Shown here: one piece after another, positions 23,675 through 33,473 of the stretch
Numbering within the stretch: the first letter of the stretch is position 1
Layout of the letters: every line of letters begins with the position of its first letter
DNA from: an uncultured Lachnospiraceae bacterium
GTDB taxonomy: Bacteria; Bacillota; Clostridia; Lachnospirales; Lachnospiraceae
Direction: 5' to 3'
DNA: 48,188 nt
Assembly (NCBI GenBank): GCA_944381485.1
Contig: CALWLI010000017.1
Location: 1-48,188 of the forward strand
Made by a program: the position numbers and the translations under genes
Notes under the pieces: generated by a model
What the model saw: only the letters and a program-made list of their open reading frames with translations
What the model was told of the DNA's origin: nothing
The model's database searches: none

Positions 23675-25088
23675 CCTTTTGCCTCTCAAATACTGATATG
23701 AAAAATCCGTCGTGCTTGTCTGAGGGAAGGAGCTTTGTCATGTATAAAAGCTTTAATCCGCTTCTCTTTGCAAACTCCGAAGCGTTTTTCTCGTCTTCCT
23801 CTTCTGTTATGGTGCAGGTGCTGTACACAAGCCTTCCACCGGGCTTAAGATAGGAGCCCGCCACATCAAGCATCCTTGCCTGAAGCCGAGACAGCTCCTC
23901 TATGCTCTTTTCCGTAATATTCCACTTGATGTCAGGCTTTTTGCCTGCTATCCCCAGTCCGGAGCAGGGAAGATCCGCCAGGACCTTGTCGGCCTTACCC
24001 TTATATTTTTCATCAGGAACGAGGGCATCCCACTGCTGCACCTTGACATTTTTGAAGCCGCATCTTGTGACATTTTCCCTGATAAGCTTAAGCTTGTCAG
24101 CTGTAAGGTCTCGTGCTGTTATCTCTCCCCGAGAATCGCCATCACCATTCATGGCGCTCATAAGATCCGCAAGCTCTATGGTCTTGCCTCCCGGGGCGGA
24201 GCAGATGTCCAAAACCGTATCCCCCGGCTCAGGCTCCAAGGAAGCAGCGGCAAGAGCACTGCTCACATCCTGGACCTGGATATAGCCCTTCCTGAAGGCC
24301 ACGGATCTCTCTATACCCTTAAGTCCCGAGAGCTCATACATGACAGGAAGCTTTCGGATCTCAGGTACCTGATAAAGCAGTAAGCCTGAGGCATATGAGT
24401 CCTCAAGCATCTTCTTTATGTCTATCTTTTTAAAGCCGATTCCGTCTCTCTCAAGACAGGAGGCTATCTCCTCCTCCGAGGCAAGTGACAGATTAAGTCT
24501 CACCTGCACAGCCCTCTCAAGAAGGTAATTCTCGGCTGTAAGCAGGGCCTTCTTCGGTCCCAATTCTCTTTTCAGCCTCTTATAAAGCCATTCAGGGAGA
24601 GAATATCTCTCCCAGGGAAGTTCAAATTCAAAAAATCTTTTTGCCCCCGACTCCTTGTCTCTGACCATATTTCTGAGTATGCCGTTCACATAGCCTGTAA
24701 GCCTGCCGAGCCCGTGGAGCCTTGTGAGCTTCACAGCCTCATTGCAAACGGCACTGTCAGGGACCTTGTCCATAAATTTAAGCTGGTAGACAGACATCCT
24801 GAGTATACCTCTGATGTAGGGTTCAAGCTTACTTAACTTCAGCTTTGAGTATCTGTTTATAAGAGCGTCCTCGTGCAGAAGATAGTCAAGGCAACCGTCT
24901 ACGCATCTCTTTGCAAAGGCCCTGTCTCTGTCAGAGAGCCGGGAAGCTCCCAGAGCCTCTCTTAGGGCAATGTGGCTCTTTCTGCCCTCCTCGCTTATCC
25001 TCAAAATCACAATAAGGGCGACCTCCCTTGCATTGGAGGCGTCCTTTATTGTAAAAGTCTCTTTTTTCTTTAAAGTTTCATTTGCCAA
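23664..25088 (-). CDS. rsmB: 16S rRNA (cytosine-C5)-methyltransferase RsmB
   Basis: A 474-residue methyltransferase that makes m5C967 in 16S rRNA. The N-terminal NusB-like helical domain (NAREVALIVILRI to about residue 150) is followed by the catalytic domain with the SAM site DICSAPGGKT, the motif IV Cys in DLPCSGLG and the motif VI Cys in VYSTCTITEEE. No in-frame ATG lies near the natural N-terminus; the start is probably TTG at 25088 with GAGGA upstream. Confidence 0.95.
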   Translation of the reverse strand: MANETLKKKETFTIKDASNAREVALIVILRISEEGRKSHIALREALGASRLSDRDRAFAKRCVDGCLDYLLHEDALINRYSKLKLSKLEPYIRGILRMSVYQLKFMDKVPDSAVCNEAVKLTRLHGLGRLTGYVNGILRNMVRDKESGAKRFFEFELPWERYSLPEWLYKRLKRELGPKKALLTAENYLLERAVQVRLNLSLASEEEIASCLERDGIGFKKIDIKKMLEDSYASGLLLYQVPEIRKLPVMYELSGLKGIERSVAFRKGYIQVQDVSSALAAASLEPEPGDTVLDICSAPGGKTIELADLMSAMNGDGDSRGEITARDLTADKLKLIRENVTRCGFKNVKVQQWDALVPDEKYKGKADKVLADLPCSGLGIAGKKPDIKWNITEKSIEELSRLQARMLDVAGSYLKPGGRLVYSTCTITEEEDEKNASEFAKRSGLKLLYMTKLLPSDKHDGFFISVFERQKDGN

Positions 25089-25116
25089 GGTTTATCTTTT
25101 CCTCATCATAGAATAA

Positions 25117-25812
25117 TCAGTCTCTGTTCCTGTTGGCAATGAGCACAAGTCTTAAGAGTGAGAGCAGTGAAGCGGCCAAAGCAGCCACATAGGTAAGACC
25201 TGCGGCTCTAAGCACCTTCTTTGTTCCCACAAGCTCCTCCTCATTGAGCATCCCTGATTCTCCCAGGGTCGCCAAAGCCCTGTTGGAAGCGTTGTACTCA
25301 ACAGGCAGAGTTATCACCTGAAAGATGACTGCAAAGAGGAACAAAAGTATGCCGAGCTCCACCAAAAAGGGCATGCTTAAAAGTATACCTATTATGAGTA
25401 TGGGCATGGCAAGGTTTGATCCTATTGCGCATGCCGGATGTATCATGTTTGACAGTGTAAGAGGGGCATAGCCTACAGCATGCTGTATGGCATGTCCGCA
25501 CTCATGAGCGGCAACGCCTATGGCTGCTATGGATGTGGAATTGTATGTGCTGTCTGAAAGGTTCAGCACCTTTTTTGAGGGCACATAGCAGTCTGTGAGC
25601 TGCCCGTTTATATGCTTTACCTCCACATCGTATATACCGTGGTTTCTGAGTATCATCTCGGCAGCCCTCGCTCCTGTAAGCTCGGAACGGGCCCTGACCT
25701 TGTCATATTTTGCAAAGGTGGATTTCACCCTTGAGGAAGCTATCATGCTGAGTATAGCTCCTATTATTACCAAAACATAAGTTGAATCCCAAAACGGATA
25801 GTAACCGAACAT
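25117..25812 (-). CDS. Membrane zinc metallopeptidase, YugP family
   Basis: A 231-residue membrane protein of the neutral zinc metallopeptidase group (YugP-like). The zinc motif HECGHAIQHA is near residue 104, with hydrophobic helices before and after it and VEYNASNRAL downstream, a family signature. Its physiological substrate is not established. It sits between fmt and rsmB, a position conserved in many Clostridia. The start has GGAGG. Confidence 0.9.
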   Translation of the reverse strand: MFGYYPFWDSTYVLVIIGAILSMIASSRVKSTFAKYDKVRARSELTGARAAEMILRNHGIYDVEVKHINGQLTDCYVPSKKVLNLSDSTYNSTSIAAIGVAAHECGHAIQHAVGYAPLTLSNMIHPACAIGSNLAMPILIIGILLSMPFLVELGILLFLFAVIFQVITLPVEYNASNRALATLGESGMLNEEELVGTKKVLRAAGLTYVAALAASLLSLLRLVLIANRNRD

Positions 25813-25833
25813 ATATCCTCCTTAATAAAAATA

Positions 25834-26796
25834 TCAGCTGAGCACAGCTCCCTCAGTGATCCTGTTTCCTCTTAAGAAATCCTCAGCCTTCATTCTCTTC
25901 TTACCCTCAGGCTGAAGCTCATTTATCTTTAAAAATCCTCTTCCTGTCTTTATGACAAAGCCCTTTTGGTCTGCAATTACAACTGTGCCGGGTTCAGCGC
26001 TCTCGCTTTCAACAGAGATCGATGAAAAAGCTTCATCATTTTCATAAAGCACATCCGCGTCCCACAGCTTAAGCATTTTTTTATCCCAAAAGCTGTAGGC
26101 TCCGGGCCAGGGATCAAGGCCTCTTATCAGCCTCTCTATCTCATCCGCGCCCCGCTTCCAGTTGATCCTGCCCATATGCTTGTCAAGCATGGAAGCATAG
26201 GTCATAAGGCTTTCATCCTGCTTCTGTCTTGTGAGCTCTCCACTCTCAAGCTTTCTCACAGTCTCTACTATGAGTTCTCCCCCTGCCTTTGCAAGCTTCT
26301 CAAAAAGGCTTCCTCCGGTCTCCTTTTCATCTATGGGGACCTCCTTTTTAAGGAGCATATCGCCGGTGTCAAGGCCCTCATCCATGTACATGGTGGTGAC
26401 TCCTGTCAAACTGTCTCCGTCTATTATGGCCCACTGTATAGGAGCTGCCCCTCTCCACCTGGGAAGCAGTGAGGCGTGCACATTTATACAGCCGTACTCG
26501 GGTATTTCAAGGAGCTCTTTTTTCAGTATCTGGCCGTAAGCTGTAACCACTATAAGATCAGGAGCGAGCTCTCTTATCTTGTTGATAAAGCTCTCATCCC
26601 TTGCCTTCTCAGGCTGAAGCACCGGTATTCCCAGCTCAAGAGCCTTCTCCTTTACAGGGGTAGGGCTCAGCACCCCATGTCTTCCCTTGGGCTTGTCAGG
26701 CTGAGAAACTGCGGCTATGACCTCAAAGCCCGCATCATACAGGGCTTCAAGAGTAGCGACAGCAAAGTCCGGAGTTCCCATAAAAATTATCCTCAT
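25834..26796 (-). CDS. fmt: Methionyl-tRNA formyltransferase
   Basis: A 320-residue enzyme that formylates initiator Met-tRNA. The N-terminus MRIIFMGTPDFAV and the folate/catalytic region CINVHASLLPRWRGAAPIQWAI are diagnostic. The C-terminal OB-like domain includes DPWPGAYSFW. The start has AAGGAGG. It follows def by 21 bases. Confidence 0.97.
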   Translation of the reverse strand: MRIIFMGTPDFAVATLEALYDAGFEVIAAVSQPDKPKGRHGVLSPTPVKEKALELGIPVLQPEKARDESFINKIRELAPDLIVVTAYGQILKKELLEIPEYGCINVHASLLPRWRGAAPIQWAIIDGDSLTGVTTMYMDEGLDTGDMLLKKEVPIDEKETGGSLFEKLAKAGGELIVETVRKLESGELTRQKQDESLMTYASMLDKHMGRINWKRGADEIERLIRGLDPWPGAYSFWDKKMLKLWDADVLYENDEAFSSISVESESAEPGTVVIADQKGFVIKTGRGFLKINELQPEGKKRMKAEDFLRGNRITEGAVLS

Positions 26797-26817
26797 CAGA
26801 AATCCTCCTTAAAAGCT

Positions 26818-27309
26818 TTACCTGTCGTCCTCATCCTGATAGTCAGGGTCATTCACATTGTGCAGATCTCCCTCCACAAGCTCTGTGTAAAGCTTTCCCT
26901 TAAGGTGATCACATTCATGGCATATGGCTCTTGCCAGGAGTCCCTCCCCTGTGAGCTCATACTCCTTCATGTTTTCATCATAGGCTCTCACCTTCACCTT
27001 CTCAGGCCTTGTGACAGTGCCTGACATATCAGGCACGGAAAGGCAGCCCTCCTGTCCGGTCTGGCTTCCTTCCGTCTCAATGATCTCCGGATTTATCAGT
27101 ACATATCTGTTGCCGTCATCCACATCAATTACAACTATCTGCTTGAGTATGCCCACCTGATTTGCGGCAAGTCCTACGCCGTTTCCGTCGTACATAGTCT
27201 CGAACATATCTTCTATAAGCTCAGCAGTCCTTTGAGTCATCTCTTTCACCGGCTTGCAGACTTTATAAAGTACCGGATCTCCCTCAGTTCTTATGGTTCT
27301 AAGTGCCAT
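26818..27309 (-). CDS. def: Peptide deformylase
   Basis: A 163-residue metalloenzyme that removes formyl groups from nascent proteins. The three family motifs are present: GVGLAANQVG, EGCLSVP (metal-binding Cys) and HECDHLKGKLY (the two metal His and the catalytic Glu). It is a short class with an acidic C-terminus rich in Asp. Confidence 0.97.
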   Translation of the reverse strand: MALRTIRTEGDPVLYKVCKPVKEMTQRTAELIEDMFETMYDGNGVGLAANQVGILKQIVVIDVDDGNRYVLINPEIIETEGSQTGQEGCLSVPDMSGTVTRPEKVKVRAYDENMKEYELTGEGLLARAICHECDHLKGKLYTELVEGDLHNVNDPDYQDEDDR

Positions 27310-27339
27310 TTTTTGTCTTCCTCTTTTCCGAAATAATAT

Positions 27340-29481
27340 TTATTCCCAATTATATTGAAGCTTTATCCTGTCGTTTTTATCTATGCCCCTTATAAAGGCT
27401 TTCACAGACTCACGAATTCTAATTATTATATCATGATTCGGGTGCTTAATATATAAAATTTTTCTATATATATCATTAACTTTATAGATTCCCGCATTCA
27501 GAGGTCCTATGACCTCAGTGCCCTCGGGAAGCTTTGAATCCCTCAGAGAAACGCCTACAGCAGACTCGAGTCTTGTTGAAACACTGTCGAGAAGCTCCTC
27601 ATCCTCTGAGGACATTGTGATCTTCAGCATATTTACAAAGGGAGGGTATCCGAGCATTTTCCTGAACTGTGCCTCCTGCCTGTAAAAGCTCTCATAGTCC
27701 TGCTTGGAGGCGTTTATGATGGCATAGTGTCCGGGATCATAAGTCTGGACTACCACATCTCCCTCCTTCACGGCTCTTCCCGCTCTTCCCTCGGCCTGCA
27801 CCAAAAGCTCAAAGGTCCTCTCGGCACAATTATATTCCGGGGCATAAAGGCTCATATCAGCGGCTATGATCCCCACTAAGGTCACATTGGGAAAGTCATG
27901 CCCCTTTACTATCATCTGGGTCCCGATAAGTATATCCGCCTTTCCCTTGGCAAAATCCGACAGTATCCTCTCATGTGCTCCCTTTTTAGAAGTGGAGTCA
28001 GCGTCCATCCTCAATATCCTTGCCTCAGGAAAGCTTTCGGCTGTCATGGCCTGAAGCTTCTGAGTGCCGACTCCGAAGGCTGCAATGTACTTTGAGCCGC
28101 AATCCGGGCATTTTTTCGGCATGTAAGTCTTGTATCCACAGTAGTGGCAGCTCAGAAGGGCTCCCTCTTTTTTTCCTGTGTTTTTGTCAAAATACCAACT
28201 GTTGTGGGCGGTAAGAGACACATCGCAGTGAGGACACTTCATAACTTTTCCGCAGGATCTGCAGGACACGAACCCCGCATAGCCTCTCCTGTTAAGAAAA
28301 AGTATGGTCTGTTCTCCCTTTTTAAGCCTGTCGGATATGAGCTCATGGAGCTTGTCCGAGAACACAGTCCTGTTTCCCTTCTCCATCTCCGCTCTCATAT
28401 CCGCCACATGTATCCTTGGTAGCACAGAGCCTTCCACCGCCCGCTCCTTAAGTCTGTAGAGCACATACTCGCCCTCGAGAGCTCTCTTATAAGATGAGAG
28501 TGATGGTGTGGCCGAGCCCATTACAAGCATGGCATCCTCAAGCTCCGCTCTTTTTACAGCCACTTCCCTTGCATCATACCCGGGAGACATGTCCGACTTG
28601 TAGGATGACTCGTGCTCCTCATCAATTATTATCAGTCCGAGATCCTGAAAGGGTGTGAAAAGGGCTGATCTCGGTCCCACCATAATATCTGTCTCTCCTC
28701 CCACGGCTTTCATGTACTGCTCATACTTTTCTCCCTCAGAGAGCCTTGAGTGAAGTACCGAGACCTTGTCTTTAAAATATGAGGAGAGCACAGTAACTGT
28801 CTGATACGCAAGAGATATCTCAGGGATAAGGACTATGCTTTTCTTTCCCTGAGACTGCATATACTCTATAAGCTTTATATATATGAGGGTTTTTCCACTT
28901 CCTGTAACCCCGTGAATAAGGGATGGTTTTACTCTGCGTTCCTCCTCTTTTCTTCCCTCATATCTGCGGATAAGGTCTGCAATTATACTCTGCTGCTCTT
29001 CATTCGGTCTTATATCTCTCAAAGAAGGGCTGTCCTTAAGGGACAGCTCCTCCAGCTTTATTACAGGGTCCTCTCTTCTGCTGTTTTTTCTCACCTTCCT
29101 CTTTACGGGAAGCACAGCCTTCAAGGCTTGGCTGTAGGTGGAGCCGTATTCTTCAGCCATAAATCCGGCAAGCTCAAAGAGCTTTGACTCAACAGTTAGG
29201 GCGTCCTCCTTGAGGGAAAGTATATCCTTAAGCTTTTCAGGGGGAAATTCAGGGCTGTCGGTAATATATACGATATATCCTGTGCGCTCTGTATTTCCTT
29301 TGCCGAAGGGAATGTTTACGGCAGAGCCCGGATGCAAGCTTTCTCTCAGCTCGTCAGGGATCTTGTACTCAAAGCACCGGTCCACAGCGTCAGCGGAAAT
29401 GTCCACTATGACTCCTGCAAATAAGCTGCAGCCTGTATTAAGTTTTCCGAATTCCTGCCTGCTCGTATGTTTTCCCTCCAT
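27340..29481 (-). CDS. priA: Primosomal protein N', replication restart helicase
   Basis: A 713-residue superfamily 2 helicase that reloads the replisome at stalled forks. An N-terminal DNA-binding domain leads to Walker A GVTGSGKT, the DEEH box (IIIDEEHESSYK) and the zinc-binding insertion with Cys pairs in CRSCGKVMKCPHC and CHYCGYK...CPDCGS. Helicase motif VI is QAEGRAGRA. The ATG at 29481 follows murF by six bases and its ribosome binding site (AAAGGA) is unusually distant, about 16 bases. Confidence 0.97.
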   Translation of the reverse strand: MEGKHTSRQEFGKLNTGCSLFAGVIVDISADAVDRCFEYKIPDELRESLHPGSAVNIPFGKGNTERTGYIVYITDSPEFPPEKLKDILSLKEDALTVESKLFELAGFMAEEYGSTYSQALKAVLPVKRKVRKNSRREDPVIKLEELSLKDSPSLRDIRPNEEQQSIIADLIRRYEGRKEEERRVKPSLIHGVTGSGKTLIYIKLIEYMQSQGKKSIVLIPEISLAYQTVTVLSSYFKDKVSVLHSRLSEGEKYEQYMKAVGGETDIMVGPRSALFTPFQDLGLIIIDEEHESSYKSDMSPGYDAREVAVKRAELEDAMLVMGSATPSLSSYKRALEGEYVLYRLKERAVEGSVLPRIHVADMRAEMEKGNRTVFSDKLHELISDRLKKGEQTILFLNRRGYAGFVSCRSCGKVMKCPHCDVSLTAHNSWYFDKNTGKKEGALLSCHYCGYKTYMPKKCPDCGSKYIAAFGVGTQKLQAMTAESFPEARILRMDADSTSKKGAHERILSDFAKGKADILIGTQMIVKGHDFPNVTLVGIIAADMSLYAPEYNCAERTFELLVQAEGRAGRAVKEGDVVVQTYDPGHYAIINASKQDYESFYRQEAQFRKMLGYPPFVNMLKITMSSEDEELLDSVSTRLESAVGVSLRDSKLPEGTEVIGPLNAGIYKVNDIYRKILYIKHPNHDIIIRIRESVKAFIRGIDKNDRIKLQYNWE

Positions 29482-29487
29482 AAATGT

Positions 29488-30936
29488 CTATATAAATTCC
29501 TTTACCACCTTTGAAAGGCCCATGCTGTTGGAGCCCTTAAAAAGCACGGTATCCCCCGGCTTAAGATAAGACTTCAAGAAGGCTGAAAGCTCTGAAAGCT
29601 CTGAAAAGTGCTTTATATTTGTTGAGGTTTTCTCAATTCCTCCCTCAGACAGTCCTTCTTTAAAGCCCTTCTCTATATTTTCAGACAGGGGCCCCAAGAG
29701 TATGAGCCCGTCAGGAAGTATACCCCTTTCAGCCATATACTCTCCCACCTGTCTGTGGTATTGTGCCTCGTTTTCTCCAAGCTCCAGCATATCCGCAAGA
29801 ACAGCTATCTTTCTTCCCTCAAGAGGCATGTCGTCAAGCACCTTAAGCCCTGCCTTCATGGACGCAGGGGCCGCATTATAGCTGTCATCTATTATTTTTA
29901 TCCCTGAAGCCTCATATATCTCTCCTCTTCCCTTCACACCTGTAAATGAGGCGAGGGATGCGAAGGAATCTTTTATGCTTATGCCGTAGATTCGGGCCAC
30001 ACATACTGCTGCAACAGCATTTAATATCATGTGGTCTCCCATCACAGAAAGCCTTTCCCTTGAGCTCTCTCCGGTCTCTGTGTCCGTAATGCTGAACTCG
30101 GGAAATCCATCCTTAAGCTCTGTGTCGTGGGCTCTGAAGCGGCAGTTTTCTCCCCTCCCGTAAAAAATGATATTGATTTCCTTTCCGACGCTTATGCCGT
30201 AGGCGTGGAGCTTATCCTGATCAAGATCCCTCAAGTACTCATCGTCACCGTTTAATATGAGAGTTCCTCCGGAAGGCATCCCGTCAGTGATCTTCAGCTT
30301 TTCAAGCATTATGTTTTCTCTTGTCTTAAGCTGATTTATATGTGAGACACCTATATTAGTTATTACAGCTGTATCCGGCTTTGCCACCTTGCTGATTCGA
30401 GTCATTTCTCCGAACTCAGACATTCCCAGCTCAATGACCCCTATGCCTGCATCCCCATCTGTCTCCGTTACAGTAATGGGAACTCCCACCTGGGAGTTTG
30501 AGTTTCCCTTTGTGGCATAGACCTCAAAGCCTGCGGAAAGGGCCTTTGCAACCATCTCTCTGGTCGTAGTCTTTCCCACAGAGCCTGTCACACCCACATA
30601 GGGTATCTTCACATAATTATCCCTATAATATGATCCCAAGGTCTGAAGCGCCGTGACCGTATCTTCAACACAGATCAAAGCCTTGCCTTCTTTAAGCAGT
30701 TTCTCCGATCCCTCCCGGCTTTTGTGCCTTGATGTCAGAGAGCATACAGCTCCGTTCTCAAATGCCTGTTCTATAAAATTATGGGCATCCACCCTCTCTC
30801 CTATCACAGGTACAAAAAGGTCTCTTCCCTTCATAAGCCTTGAATTGAGGCTGATATTTTCTATGGTAAGATTCTCATCTCCGAATATGATCTTTCCACC
30901 GACAGCCTTGGCTGCCTCCGCTACAGTAAGCTTCAT
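29488..30936 (-). CDS. murF: UDP-MurNAc-tripeptide:D-Ala-D-Ala ligase
   Basis: A 482-residue Mur ligase that adds D-Ala-D-Ala to the peptidoglycan precursor. The ATP site is GVTGSVGKTTTREMV. The central domain has GNSNSQVGVP and ELGMSEFGEM, and the C-terminal domain has IIDDSYNAAPASM, all typical of MurF. It is the first gene after a strong promoter and therefore heads the housekeeping operon. GGAG lies seven bases before the ATG. Confidence 0.97.
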   Translation of the reverse strand: MKLTVAEAAKAVGGKIIFGDENLTIENISLNSRLMKGRDLFVPVIGERVDAHNFIEQAFENGAVCSLTSRHKSREGSEKLLKEGKALICVEDTVTALQTLGSYYRDNYVKIPYVGVTGSVGKTTTREMVAKALSAGFEVYATKGNSNSQVGVPITVTETDGDAGIGVIELGMSEFGEMTRISKVAKPDTAVITNIGVSHINQLKTRENIMLEKLKITDGMPSGGTLILNGDDEYLRDLDQDKLHAYGISVGKEINIIFYGRGENCRFRAHDTELKDGFPEFSITDTETGESSRERLSVMGDHMILNAVAAVCVARIYGISIKDSFASLASFTGVKGRGEIYEASGIKIIDDSYNAAPASMKAGLKVLDDMPLEGRKIAVLADMLELGENEAQYHRQVGEYMAERGILPDGLILLGPLSENIEKGFKEGLSEGGIEKTSTNIKHFSELSELSAFLKSYLKPGDTVLFKGSNSMGLSKVVKEFI

Positions 30937-30972
30937 ATGTATTCTCCGTACTCAGTAATATTTTCACGCTTC

Positions 30973-31001
30973 AGTATATCACCCCGCAGTCAAATTTCCA
31001 A
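30973..31001 (-). promoter_or_regulatory. Promoter of the murF-priA-def-fmt operon
   Basis: On the minus strand TTGGAA (30996-31001), a 17-base spacer and TATACT (30973-30978), preceded by TG as an extended -10, lie about 37 bases before murF. Confidence 0.75.
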
Positions 31002-31006
31002 TAAAT

Positions 31007-31042
31007 AAAAATACTTAAGCCCTGTAATGTGGCTTAAGTATT
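31007..31042 (-). terminator. Terminator of the metNIQ-DUF169 operon
   Basis: A perfect 12-base stem (31010-31021 and 31031-31042) with a nine-base loop is followed by TTTTTATTTATT on the minus strand, just beyond the DUF169 gene and before the murF promoter. Confidence 0.9.
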
Positions 31043-31053
31043 TCAGTTTCATA

Positions 31054-31881
31054 TTACTCCTGCTTCGGTATTCCGTATGCATGAGAATAATAATTATTTT
31101 TTAAATCAAATTCCGGGGTATTAAGCCCTGCTTTTTTCATCCTATCCTCGATTTGAAGCTTTGAGGCTTTGTTCTCCATAGGATCGACTGTATTTAATAT
31201 TCCGTCTGTAAGACTTTCCGCAAGACTTCCGGGGATACCTATTCCCATCTCATCTTCAGCCCATGATCCCACACATCTTGTTCCTGAGCATAGCATGGAG
31301 ATGTTTATCTGACCTTTCACAAATGGATATGATGTACACTCTTGACAGATGGCACACATACCTGCCATTTTTATATTTTTAAGCTGTCCGTTGTGATATG
31401 CATACCCCTGAAGTATCCTCATCGCCTGTTTGGGTTTCCCTATTATGATGACTATATCCGGCTCCGAATCAGATTCGCCAAGAGGTTCTACAGCGACTCC
31501 ATAGTTTTTTTCACTACAGTAGACCATATCTTCTGCCACTTGCCTGCTGACCTCCACGCTGTCATATACCTTAAGGTCCGCGTGCATCTTCCCAGAGCTT
31601 CTGTATTCATTTAAAGGTATCATGCCAAAGGCGATCGAAGACGCCCCACATCTGTTGTGTTTTGCGTCAAGCTTAAATGATTTTCCTTTTCTCGCCATTG
31701 ACACAGCTGTGCAGTAAGGAAGTCCTGTCTTCGGCTCATGTAGATCCAAAGCTTTGTACTCTTCTTCGGTTTTTATAAATCTCACTGCCACCGGACGCCC
31801 ATCAAGCCCGAGCAAGGCGGTAAGCATTTTTTCATGCTCACGATTTCTCCCGGCTTTGTTTTCTTTATTCAAAGTACTCAT
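31054..31881 (-). CDS. DUF169 protein, last gene of a MetNIQ-type operon
   Basis: About 275 residues of the DUF169 family, whose function is unknown. Conserved features are RPVAVRFI near the N-terminus, LPYCTAVSMARKG, NRCGASSIAFGM, and two Cys-containing stretches, GMCAICQECTSYP and CSGTRCVG. The Cys pattern could bind a metal or cluster, which is inference. The frame is open from 31929 within the preceding gene. I prefer the ATG at 31881, which overlaps the binding-protein gene by 17 bases and has GGCGGA four bases upstream. The overlap implies translational coupling to the importer. Confidence 0.8.
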   Translation of the reverse strand: MSTLNKENKAGRNREHEKMLTALLGLDGRPVAVRFIKTEEEYKALDLHEPKTGLPYCTAVSMARKGKSFKLDAKHNRCGASSIAFGMIPLNEYRSSGKMHADLKVYDSVEVSRQVAEDMVYCSEKNYGVAVEPLGESDSEPDIVIIIGKPKQAMRILQGYAYHNGQLKNIKMAGMCAICQECTSYPFVKGQINISMLCSGTRCVGSWAEDEMGIGIPGSLAESLTDGILNTVDPMENKASKLQIEDRMKKAGLNTPEFDLKNNYYSHAYGIPKQE

Positions 31882-32764
31882 ATAATCCGCCATAGTATTC
31901 TTCTGCAAAAGCCTTAACCTCGTCGTCAAGGAATGCGTTATTTAAATCTTTTGCCCACTTTGCATCTTTATTTTCAGCTTTCACAACAAGGCTTGTAGGA
32001 TAGGCTGTGGGATCTGCATCCCTCAAAAGATATGAATTAAAGTCCTTTCCGGCATTCCTCATGTGGCTGAAGAATGAAACCGATCCGTCTGTGTCTTCAA
32101 GTGAACGGACAGTCTGTGTCTGATCCATATCTATTAATTGGATGTTTTTAGGGTTCTCCGTTATGTCGGTAATTGAATATTGATCCACTCCGTCAGCCAG
32201 TGTAATGAGTCCTCCACCCGCAAGTATCCTCAGGGCTCTGTCCATGTTCATCACGTCATTAGGTATGGCAATAGTTGCGCCATCCGGAAGGTCCTCCACA
32301 CTGTCATACTTTTCTGAGAAGAGTCCCATGCCGCTTGTGTATATATAGGGCTCTACCATTACAAGGTCTCCGTTATTGGCCTCGTTAAAGCTCTCCATAA
32401 AGGGTCTGTGTACAACAAAAACTCCGTCAACACTTCCGTCATTGCATGCCACAAGAGTGTTCATGTTATTGTCAAACACCTGATATGTCATGTTATATCC
32501 CATTTCTTCCATGAGAGGTACTACCTTGTCAACAAGTGCCTGTGTTGTTTCAACACAGGCGATATTTATATCCTTCTTGTCATTTTCTACAGTCTGTGTC
32601 TCCTCAGCTTCCTGCTCTGCTTCGGCCTTATTCTCCTCAGCTGATGTCTCCTCCTTTAAAGCTGCAGTTGTCTCCTCGGCAGTTGTTCCCTGACAAGCTG
32701 ACAAGACTCCCGTCATAATAAGCATAGCAATTGCCACAGGTAATTTTTTCTTCATGTTTCTCAT
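31865..32764 (-). CDS. metQ: NlpA/MetQ-family substrate-binding lipoprotein
   Basis: A 299-residue solute-binding protein for a MetNI-type importer. The signal peptide ends in a lipobox (VLSAC, Cys near residue 24), followed by a Glu/Ala/Thr-rich linker (about 27-62). The mature domain begins at DINIACVET and has GVFVVHRPFMESFN, ATIAIPNDVMNMDRALRIL and YPTSLVVKAEN, as in the NlpA family. Family members bind methionine or, in some cases, other amino acids, so the ligand is not fixed by sequence. Confidence 0.85.
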   Translation of the reverse strand: MRNMKKKLPVAIAMLIMTGVLSACQGTTAEETTAALKEETSAEENKAEAEQEAEETQTVENDKKDINIACVETTQALVDKVVPLMEEMGYNMTYQVFDNNMNTLVACNDGSVDGVFVVHRPFMESFNEANNGDLVMVEPYIYTSGMGLFSEKYDSVEDLPDGATIAIPNDVMNMDRALRILAGGGLITLADGVDQYSITDITENPKNIQLIDMDQTQTVRSLEDTDGSVSFFSHMRNAGKDFNSYLLRDADPTAYPTSLVVKAENKDAKWAKDLNNAFLDDEVKAFAEEYYGGLYEYFE

Positions 32765-32792
32765 CTTTTTATTTCGCCTTTCTTTTATTTTA

Positions 32793-33473
32793 TTATCTCG
32801 TTTTTACTCTTTTATAGAGCAGCTCTCCCAGTCCCTGTATTATAAGAACCATAACAAACAGTATGGCTACAATGCAGTACATCATCACATCATCAAACCT
32901 CTGATATCCGTATGTCAGAGCCACAGCTCCAAGGCCTCCTGCTCCAACCGCTCCGGCAAGAGCTGTGCTTGCCAAAAAGAGTATTACTGTTGTAGTCATG
33001 CCTGAGATTATTGAAGGCAGTGCCTCAGGAAACAGTACCTTGAACATTATTTGCATGTCTGAAGCCCCAAAAGCCCTCGCTGCCATAACTATATTCTTAT
33101 CCACTTCCAAAAGAGAAGCTTCCATATACCTTGCTATAACGGGAAATGCCGCAAGTGTAAGCGGAAAAATCGCAGCCTTCTCCCCGACAGATGTTCCCAC
33201 CAGAATTCTTGTAAGAGGTGAAACAGCTACTATCAATATGATTACGGGAAATGACCTTATCATATTTACCCAAAAGCTTATAAATTTATAGACAGAAGGC
33301 TTAGGCTTAAGTCCATAAGGCGATGTCATAACAAGAAGGATAGCTACTAAAGTGCCTATGATAAATCCGAACAGCATTGAAAAAACCAGCATCCTTATGG
33401 TGGAAAATATTGCCGGAATGATTATCATATTGAAATTCTTAAAAAAAGCCGTTTCAAAAAGGGCAGAACTCAT
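32793..33473 (-). CDS. metI: MetI-type ABC importer permease
   Basis: A 226-residue permease with about five membrane helices. The cytoplasmic coupling motif ARAFGASDMQIMFKVLFPEALPSI is the EAA loop of binding-protein-dependent permeases, and NMIRSFPVIILIVAVSPLTR is a MetI-type segment. The start overlaps metN by four bases (ATGA). Confidence 0.92.
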   Translation of the reverse strand: MSSALFETAFFKNFNMIIIPAIFSTIRMLVFSMLFGFIIGTLVAILLVMTSPYGLKPKPSVYKFISFWVNMIRSFPVIILIVAVSPLTRILVGTSVGEKAAIFPLTLAAFPVIARYMEASLLEVDKNIVMAARAFGASDMQIMFKVLFPEALPSIISGMTTTVILFLASTALAGAVGAGGLGAVALTYGYQRFDDVMMYCIVAILFVMVLIIQGLGELLYKRVKTR